From an uncultured Lachnospiraceae bacterium (GTDB lineage Bacteria; Bacillota; Clostridia; Lachnospirales; Lachnospiraceae), in assembly GCA_902782715.1 (NCBI GenBank), contig CACZOG010000205.1, positions 1-11,653 on the forward strand: a DNA stretch of 11,653 nt. The letters run 5' to 3'. Made by a program: the position numbers and the translations under genes. The number at the start of each line of letters is the position of its first letter. Position 1 is the stretch's first letter. The notes under the pieces are model-generated. The model did no database searches. It was not told the DNA's origin and was given only the letters and a program-made list of their open reading frames with translations. Positions 7,211-11,653 of the stretch are shown piece after piece.

Positions 7211-7658
7211 GAGATTAAACGAAAGTAACGTTATCGGCGCCGCAGAACTTGAGAAAAGCAATTTCTCAAATCCGTGGAGTGTTGAAGCGTTATCCGCAGA
7301 AATAAACAATCCGGATGCACTTTATCTCGTGGTAAAGGATGTATCCGAAACCGGCGAAGAAAGCGTAATAGCGATGGCCGGTCTTATCATAAGCTATGAT
7401 ACCGCAGATGTGGCAAATGTTTCGGTATCCGAAAAATACCGGAGACAGAATATAGCATACGATCTTTTGACAAAGCTTATGGATGAAGGACGCCAAATTG
7501 GAGTAAAAGATTTTACTCTGGAAGTCAGGGAAAACAATGCCCCTGCAAGAAACCTTTATGAAAAGTTAGGTTTTAAATACGAAGGCACAAGACCGAAATT
7601 TTACACAAACCCCGTTGAGGGTGCAGCCATATACTGGCTGAGAACCAAAGAGGTATAG
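7197..7658 (+). CDS. rimI: Ribosomal-protein-alanine N-acetyltransferase RimI
   Basis: GNAT-family acetyltransferase predicted to acetylate the N-terminal alanine of ribosomal protein S18, using acetyl-CoA. The 153-aa length is typical. An N-terminal NPWS motif (25-28) matches the RimI NPWS/PWT block. The acetyl-CoA loop region VSEKYRRQNIAYDLL (77-91) and FTLEVRENNAPARNLYEKLGF (106-126) give the usual GNAT core. One oddity is the pyrophosphate-binding loop: the consensus R-x-x-G-x-G/A reads RRQNIA (82-87), with Asn replacing the first Gly. The gene overlaps the tsaB end by 14 nt and ends in TAG 1 nt before the RNase Z gene. Position next to tsaB strongly supports RimI over a generic GNAT. Confidence 0.9.
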   Translation: MLQIERLNESNVIGAAELEKSNFSNPWSVEALSAEINNPDALYLVVKDVSETGEESVIAMAGLIISYDTADVANVSVSEKYRRQNIAYDLLTKLMDEGRQIGVKDFTLEVRENNAPARNLYEKLGFKYEGTRPKFYTNPVEGAAIYWLRTKEV

Positions 7659-7659
7659 A

Positions 7660-8571
7660 ATGTTTGAAGTTTGTCTTTTGGGAACGGGCGGAATGATGCC
7701 CCTTCCGTACAGATGGCTTACATCACTTATAGTCAGATATAACGGCAGCAATGTTCTGATAGACTGCGGCGAAGGAACCCAGGTTGCTTTAAGGGATAAA
7801 GGATGGAGTCCAAAACCCATTGATGTGATCCTTTTTACGCATTACCATGCAGACCATATTTCGGGACTTCCCGGAATGTTCCTTACGATAGGCAATTCGG
7901 ACAGAGTAGAACCGATAACGCTCATCGGACCGAAAGGACTTAAGAAGGTTGTTGAATCACTTTTGGTTATAGCACCGCAGCTTCCTTTCGAATTAAAGTA
8001 CATAGAAATAGAAGGCGATTCTCAGAGAATAGATTACAAGGATCTTCATATTGATGCTTTTAAGGTCAATCACAATGTGACCTGTTATGGATACAGCATC
8101 TCGATCGACAGAGCCGGAAGATTTGATGCCGGGAAAGCAAAAAGCCTTAATATACCTTTGAAATGCTGGTCAAGACTGCAAAAGGGAGAAGTCATCGAAA
8201 CCGATGGTGTTACATATACTCCCGATATGGTAATGGGACCTGCAAGAAAAGGGATCAAGGTCACTTATACGACCGATACGCGTCCCTGCAGGAACATTCC
8301 GGTATTTGCAAAGGAATCGGATCTTTTTATCTGCGAGGGCATGTACGGCGAGAACGAAATGATCGATAAAGCCAAAGAGCATAAACACATGACTTTTTCG
8401 GAAGCGGCAAAAATGGCCAAAGAAGCAGAAGTCAAAGAACTCTGGCTTACACATTACAGTCCTTCGTTATTTAAGCCCAAGGAATTTATAGACAATGCCA
8501 GATCTGTTTTTGAAAACAGTATAGCGGCTAAGGACGGAATGAGCGTAGATCTGCGCTTTGAGGAAGATTAA
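7660..8571 (+). CDS. rnz: Ribonuclease Z (tRNA 3'-processing endonuclease)
   Basis: Metallo-beta-lactamase-fold nuclease predicted to cut the 3' trailer from tRNA precursors. The 303-aa length fits the short bacterial RNase Z. The zinc ligands are all visible: HYHADH (61-66), His138 in NHNVTCYGY, Asp206 in TTDTRP and His265 in LTHYSP; His243 in HM(T)F matches the RNase Z-specific catalytic position. Residues 151-180 (RAGRFD...IP...LQKGE) correspond to the tRNA-binding flexible arm (exosite) that separates RNase Z from other hydrolases of this fold. The N terminus LGTGGMMPLPYRW differs from the Bacillus/E. coli LGTGxGxPSxxRN form, a variant I associate with clostridia. AAAGAGG (7647-7653) is 6 nt before the ATG. 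It lies within a t6A gene cluster, fitting tRNA maturation. Confidence 0.88.
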   Translation: MFEVCLLGTGGMMPLPYRWLTSLIVRYNGSNVLIDCGEGTQVALRDKGWSPKPIDVILFTHYHADHISGLPGMFLTIGNSDRVEPITLIGPKGLKKVVESLLVIAPQLPFELKYIEIEGDSQRIDYKDLHIDAFKVNHNVTCYGYSISIDRAGRFDAGKAKSLNIPLKCWSRLQKGEVIETDGVTYTPDMVMGPARKGIKVTYTTDTRPCRNIPVFAKESDLFICEGMYGENEMIDKAKEHKHMTFSEAAKMAKEAEVKELWLTHYSPSLFKPKEFIDNARSVFENSIAAKDGMSVDLRFEED

Positions 8572-8591
8572 CTTTCAGGAAAGGTGTGTCC

Positions 8592-9203
8592 ATGAAGAAA
8601 AAACGGACAACGATAATCGGCATAATTGGTATTGTAGCGATAGCTGTTATGGTTATTGTTGTTTTTTGGATGCAAAGCAGAAAGAATACCGATCCCGGTG
8701 AGCCTGAAGTGGATGTATCCCAGGTAATGGATATTCTTCTTCGTGATATCGATAAAACCTATCCGCCAACACCCAAGGAAGTATTAAAATACTACAGTGA
8801 AATAACATGCTGTTTTTACAATGATTCCCTTACACAGGAACAGCTCGAACAGCTTGCCGAAAGATCATATGTCCTTTACGATGACGAACTTAAGGATCAT
8901 ATGTCATTTGATCAGTACTTAGAAGATCTTCAGCAGGAGGTCTTAAGTTTTCAGGCACAGAAGATCGTTGTTTCGGGATATTCCGTTTCTGCGGCTGCCG
9001 ATGTTGAGAGATTTAACGAAGACGGTTTCGAATGGGCAAGACTTTATGCCACATACAGATTAAGACAGGGAACCGAATACCTTTATTCCAATGAAGTCTT
9101 CCTTTTGAGAAAGGATGATGACGGACACTGGAAGATTTACGGCTTTGATCTCGTCGAAGACGGAGATGTCGGTACGCTTGAAGAAGAAAAAGTTTTTAAT
9201 TGA
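8592..9203 (+). CDS. Membrane-anchored protein of unknown function (DUF6715-like?)
   Basis: A 203-aa protein with a basic start (MKKKR), one strongly hydrophobic segment (about 8-27) and an otherwise soluble acidic region. It is probably anchored by its N terminus with the rest outside the membrane; there is no lipobox cysteine. The soluble part has a conserved-looking YPPTPKEVLKYYSEI block (57-71), a CCFYN stretch (73-77), and a beta-rich end with YLYSNEVFLLRKD and GHWKIYGFDL, reminiscent of small domains that end in a WKI-type strand. From memory this resembles a Lachnospiraceae family catalogued as DUF6715, unverified. A GTG at 8586 is in frame, but AGGAAAGG (8577-8584) is spaced 7 nt from the ATG at 8592 and only 1 nt from the GTG, so the ATG is chosen. 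It sits between rnz and tsaD. Confidence 0.83.
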   Translation: MKKKRTTIIGIIGIVAIAVMVIVVFWMQSRKNTDPGEPEVDVSQVMDILLRDIDKTYPPTPKEVLKYYSEITCCFYNDSLTQEQLEQLAERSYVLYDDELKDHMSFDQYLEDLQQEVLSFQAQKIVVSGYSVSAAADVERFNEDGFEWARLYATYRLRQGTEYLYSNEVFLLRKDDDGHWKIYGFDLVEDGDVGTLEEEKVFN

Positions 9204-9205
9204 CG

Positions 9206-9210
9206 AAGGA
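9206..9210 (+). promoter_or_regulatory. Ribosome binding site that fixes the tsaD start
   Basis: AAGGA lies 7 nt before the ATG at 9218. An in-frame TTG at 9200, which overlaps the preceding stop codon, lies upstream of this site and so cannot be the start it serves. This shortens tsaD by six codons relative to the longest open frame. Confidence 0.7.
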
Positions 9211-9217
9211 TAAAATA

Positions 9218-10243
9218 ATGGAAAAAGATATAAATATACTTGCTATAGAATCTTCCTGTGACGAAACTGCAGCGGCGGTTGTCAGAAACGGAAGAGAGAT
9301 CCTTTCTAATGTTATTTATTCTCAGATAGATCTGCATACTCTCTACGGAGGCGTCGTTCCGGAAATCGCATCCAGAAAACATATCGATAAGATCAATCAG
9401 GTAGTCGCAAAGGCGGTTGCCGATTCCGGCATGGAATTAAAAGATCTCGATGCCGTAGCGGTTACTTACGGACCCGGTCTTGTCGGACCTCTTCTTGTAG
9501 GTGTTTCTTTTGCGAAAGCATTTGCTTACGGGGCAGGACTTCCGATCGTGGGAGTTCATCACATTGAAGGCCATATCTGTGCGAATTATATCGCAAATAA
9601 AGACTTAAAGCCTCCTTTTATGTGCCTTATCGTTTCCGGCGGACATACACATCTCGTAAAAGTTGAGGACTACGGTCAATATGAGATCTTAGGCAGAACG
9701 GAAGACGATGCGGCCGGAGAGGCGTTTGACAAAGTTGCCAGAGCGATAGGTCTGGGATATCCGGGCGGCCCCAAAATAGACAGGGTTTCGAAAAGCGGAA
9801 ATCCCGAAGCAATCAAGTTCCCGAGAGCAAAAGTGGGAGACAGCGAATTTGACTTCAGTTTCTCAGGTTTAAAATCCGCGGTACTTAATTATCTTAATAC
9901 CGCATCTATGAACGGCGAGACAATTGTAACCGAAGATGTGGCGGCTTCATTCCAGCAGGCTGTAATAGATGTCCTTGTCGGTCATTCCATGGAAGCTGTT
10001 GAGAAATATGGTTTTAACAAGTTTGCCATAGCAGGCGGCGTTGCATCAAACAGCGGATTAAGAGAAGCATTTGAGAAGGCGTGTGCTGAGAAAAATGTTG
10101 AGTTTTTTCTTCCTCCGCCCATTCTGTGTACAGACAATGCGGCCATGATCGGATCCGCTGCTTATTATGAGTATATAAAAGGAACAAGACACGGCCTTGA
10201 TTTAAATGCCGTACCGAATCTTAAACTCGGCGAACGTGTCTGA
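9218..10243 (+). CDS. tsaD: tRNA N6-threonylcarbamoyltransferase TsaD
   Basis: Catalytic subunit of t6A synthesis that transfers threonylcarbamoyl from threonylcarbamoyl-AMP to A37 of ANN-decoding tRNAs. The 341-aa length is standard. ASKHA/Kae1 motifs in order are ILAIESSCDETAAAVV (7-22), GGVVPEIASRKH (44-55), YGPGLVGPLLVG (84-95), the metal site HIEGH (115-119), SGGHTHL (140-146), DDAAGEAFDKVAR (163-175), SFSGLKSAV, AGGVASNSGLR and the metal-binding Asp in CTDNAAM. All ligands are present. The start is the ATG 7 nt after AAGGA; the longer TTG start is disfavoured. It lies 14 nt downstream of the uncharacterised protein and shares the operon with tsaE and tsaB. The fourth pathway protein, TsaC, is not in this window. 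Confidence 0.96.
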   Translation: MEKDINILAIESSCDETAAAVVRNGREILSNVIYSQIDLHTLYGGVVPEIASRKHIDKINQVVAKAVADSGMELKDLDAVAVTYGPGLVGPLLVGVSFAKAFAYGAGLPIVGVHHIEGHICANYIANKDLKPPFMCLIVSGGHTHLVKVEDYGQYEILGRTEDDAAGEAFDKVARAIGLGYPGGPKIDRVSKSGNPEAIKFPRAKVGDSEFDFSFSGLKSAVLNYLNTASMNGETIVTEDVAASFQQAVIDVLVGHSMEAVEKYGFNKFAIAGGVASNSGLREAFEKACAEKNVEFFLPPPILCTDNAAMIGSAAYYEYIKGTRHGLDLNAVPNLKLGERV

Positions 10244-10260
10244 CTCTTCGAGTTTGTTTT
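10223..10260 (+). other. Imperfect inverted repeat with T-rich tail at tsaD end
   Basis: AAACTCG (10223-10229) can pair with CGAGTTT (10249-10255) across a 19-nt loop that spans the tsaD stop codon, and GTTTTT follows. This could act as a weak terminator or attenuator before ispD. The stem is short, AT-rich at its base and has a long loop, so the call is tentative. Confidence 0.3.
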
Positions 10261-10273
10261 TAAGGATTTAAAT

Positions 10274-10951
10274 ATGAGTAAATTCACTGCAATAGTTTTA
10301 TCCGGCGGGACCGGTAAAAGAATGCAAAGCGATATACCGAAACAATACCTTATATTAAAGGACAAGCCTGTGCTTGCCCATTCACTTCTTGCGTTTGAAG
10401 AATCGAATGTTGACGATATCGTTATTGTATGCGGTGCGGGAGATGAGGAGTTTATCCGAAAGGAATTTGTTCAAAAGTACGGATTGTCAAAAGTCTCCGC
10501 TGTATGTGCCGGAGGTGCAGAAAGATACGATTCGGTTTATAACGGCCTGAAGGCCTGTTCAGATTCGGATTATGTTCTGATTCACGACGGCGCAAGACCT
10601 TATCTGACAGTTGAAGTTATTCAGAGAAATATGGATGAGGCAGTAAAATACGGAGCTGTTGTTACGGCGGTTAAATCTCTGGATACGGTAAAGATTGCGG
10701 ATGATGAAGGATTTGTCACTTCAACGCCTGACAGAAAAAATGTTTATTTAATGCAGACCCCTCAGAGCTTTAAATATGAACTTGCTTTTGACTGCTACGA
10801 CAAATATATAAAAGAAACAGCAAAAGGCACAGCCGTTAAAGCCACGGATGATGCCCAGGTTGTGGAAATGTATTCGGATGTTAAAGTAAAACTGATTGAG
10901 GGTGATTATTCCAATATAAAAATAACCGTACCCAAAGATCTGGAAAGATAA
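10274..10951 (+). CDS. ispD: 2-C-methyl-D-erythritol 4-phosphate cytidylyltransferase
   Basis: Cytosolic enzyme of the MEP isoprenoid pathway that joins CTP and MEP to give CDP-methylerythritol. The 225-aa length is normal. Nucleotide-binding SGGTGKRM (10-17) and PKQY (22-25, with the catalytic Lys) are followed by AGGAERYDSVYNGL (79-92), HDGARP (104-109), TPDR (151-154), QTPQSF (161-166), TDDA (191-194) with Glu198, and NIKIT (214-218). All the hallmarks of IspD are present. The related TarI/IspD-like ribitol-phosphate cytidylyltransferases share much of this. The full motif set favours IspD, and no teichoic acid genes are nearby. AAGGA (10262-10266) lies 7 nt before the ATG, which starts 30 nt after tsaD. 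Confidence 0.91.
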   Translation: MSKFTAIVLSGGTGKRMQSDIPKQYLILKDKPVLAHSLLAFEESNVDDIVIVCGAGDEEFIRKEFVQKYGLSKVSAVCAGGAERYDSVYNGLKACSDSDYVLIHDGARPYLTVEVIQRNMDEAVKYGAVVTAVKSLDTVKIADDEGFVTSTPDRKNVYLMQTPQSFKYELAFDCYDKYIKETAKGTAVKATDDAQVVEMYSDVKVKLIEGDYSNIKITVPKDLER

Positions 10952-10965
10952 AGGAGAAAATAAAA

Positions 10966-11478
10966 ATGAACAAATTCATTAAAGTAATGGCAATATTGTC
11001 AATTGTATCGGCAATAATTGATTTTACCCTGGGAAGATTAATCATTCCTTTTATTTATCTTCTTATAAACGGAAGAGGAATGTATTCGGGCAATTCGGCT
11101 TTGTCGGCGATGATAACATTTTTCGGACTTCGAATATTTGATTTAATCGGAGTTATTGTTATTATTCTCTTTGCGGTTCTTGTTCTTATCGGAATCAATT
11201 TAAAGAGAGAAACAATCGGAGTTGAAGTAACCGGCCTTATCTTAACAGGTATTTCACCTTTGGCAAGTGTTATCATCAGTTTTACATCTGTCGGATTAAT
11301 AAGACTTATAACGCAATCGACCGGAATCGCTTTTTACGGTACATACAGCGTCTTAAATTCCGCAGGTTCGTTCGGAGGTTTCCTTCACGGCGTGACAGTC
11401 GTTCTGATTGTGATTGCATTAACCGCATCGCTGTGCAGAATAAAATGGTCAAGAGACGACGAATTTGACAGAGATTGA
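10966..11478 (+). CDS. Small multi-pass membrane protein of unknown function
   Basis: A 170-aa very hydrophobic protein with about four membrane segments (roughly residues 5-34, 53-78, 86-113 and 137-157) and a short charged C terminus ending RDDEFDRD. No conserved catalytic motif or known domain is recognised. AAGGAG (10951-10956) lies 9 nt before the ATG, and the gene begins 14 nt after ispD ends, so it is likely the last gene of the operon. It contains a glycine/serine-rich loop near residues 127-140. It could be a lineage-specific integral membrane protein; the start and coding status are well supported by the ribosome binding site and the clean frame. Confidence 0.75.
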   Translation: MNKFIKVMAILSIVSAIIDFTLGRLIIPFIYLLINGRGMYSGNSALSAMITFFGLRIFDLIGVIVIILFAVLVLIGINLKRETIGVEVTGLILTGISPLASVIISFTSVGLIRLITQSTGIAFYGTYSVLNSAGSFGGFLHGVTVVLIVIALTASLCRIKWSRDDEFDRD

Positions 11479-11499
11479 ATGTAAAAATATTATATAAAT

Positions 11500-11567
11500 A
11501 ATGTTTCTTTAGTGTTGACACAAAACTTTAAATTTGATAAACTATCACTTGCGTTTAAAGAAACGTT
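11500..11567. repeat. Inverted repeat flanking the tRNA promoter
   Basis: AATGTTTCTTTA (11500-11511) and TAAAGAAACGTT (11556-11567) are reverse complements at 11 of 12 positions. The left arm lies just before the -35 box and the right arm just after the predicted start site, so the promoter is framed by the two arms. AT richness makes a chance origin possible. Confidence 0.45.
11515..11543 (+). promoter_or_regulatory. Promoter for tRNA-Ser
   Basis: A perfect TTGACA (11515-11520), a 17-nt spacer and TAAACT (11538-11543), with TG at 11535-11536 giving an extended -10. Transcription would begin near 11550, about 22 nt before the tRNA. The preceding gap (11479-11514) is AT-rich and shows no clear terminator hairpin for the membrane protein gene. 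Confidence 0.72.
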
Positions 11568-11571
11568 ATTC

Positions 11572-11653
11572 GGAGAGGTATCGAAGTGGTCATAACGAGG
11601 CGGTCTTGAAAACCGTTTGTCCGAAAGGGCGCATGGGTTCGAATCCCATCCTC
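11572..11653 (+). tRNA. tRNA-Ser (anticodon UGA), 3' end cut by window edge
   Basis: A class II tRNA reads through the acceptor strand GGAGAGG (11572-11578), a D arm (TCG/CGA), an anticodon stem GCGGT/ACCGT with loop CTTGAAA, a long variable arm GTCC-GAAA-GGGC, and a T arm ATGGG-TTCGAAT-CCCAT. The anticodon TGA is at 11607-11609, specifying serine (UCN codons). Only CCTC of the 3' acceptor strand (expected CCTCTCC) is inside the window, so the last acceptor bases and the discriminator are missing. A37 follows A36, the pattern for isopentenyl modification, not t6A. Confidence 0.95.

Noticed and set aside
11572..11653. tRNA-Ser as a substrate of the t6A enzymes in this window
   Set aside because: t6A is placed on ANN-decoding tRNAs with U36; the UGA anticodon has A36, so it is not a t6A target.
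1..11653. Mobile element, defence island or CRISPR array
   Set aside because: All genes are housekeeping or small membrane proteins; no integrase, transposase, direct repeat array or terminal inverted repeats were seen.

Overview
The window looks like an ordinary chromosomal housekeeping segment from a low-to-moderate GC Firmicute, most likely a clostridial Lachnospiraceae-type bacterium. The pointers are a meso-diaminopimelate dehydrogenase, the clostridial 'GCFLAGCCYG' form of Lgt, strong AGGAGG-type ribosome binding sites, sigma-A promoters and a tsaE-tsaB-rimI...tsaD order like that of other Firmicutes. The genus cannot be fixed from sequence alone. All protein genes and the terminal tRNA are on the plus strand. 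No insertion sequence, phage gene, CRISPR array or toxin-antitoxin pair is visible.

Region 1 (1-3446) holds a promoter, then ddh (lysine / meso-DAP synthesis), an Lgt-type lipoprotein diacylglyceryl transferase, and an ATP-binding protein plus membrane permease of the zinc/manganese (ABC-3) transporter family. The genes are tightly spaced (gaps of 24 and 14 nt, then a 13-nt overlap), so they probably form one transcript. No solute-binding protein is encoded here.

Region 2 (3447-5430) is a monocistronic typA/bipA with its own extended -10 promoter and a rho-independent terminator. The reading frame carries an in-frame TAA 52 codons before its natural end, and the conserved C-terminal coding sequence continues intact after it. 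This is the most striking irregularity in the window.

Region 3 (5431-11478) starts at a new promoter. It reads YcxB-like membrane protein, tsaE, tsaB, rimI, RNase Z, an uncharacterised membrane-anchored protein, tsaD, ispD and a small multi-pass membrane protein. The first five genes overlap or abut and the rest have short gaps. Three of the four dedicated bacterial t6A tRNA-modification proteins (TsaE, TsaB, TsaD) sit beside a tRNA 3'-end-processing nuclease and a ribosomal protein acetyltransferase, making this a translation-maintenance operon with an isoprenoid gene near its end.

Region 4 (11479-11653) is an intergenic gap with a strong promoter leading into a tRNA-Ser(UGA) that is cut off by the window edge. 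I do not see a convincing undescribed multi-gene system. The observations worth checking are the typA stop, substituted catalytic positions in the Lgt-like protein and in RimI, and the uncharacterised protein placed between rnz and tsaD.
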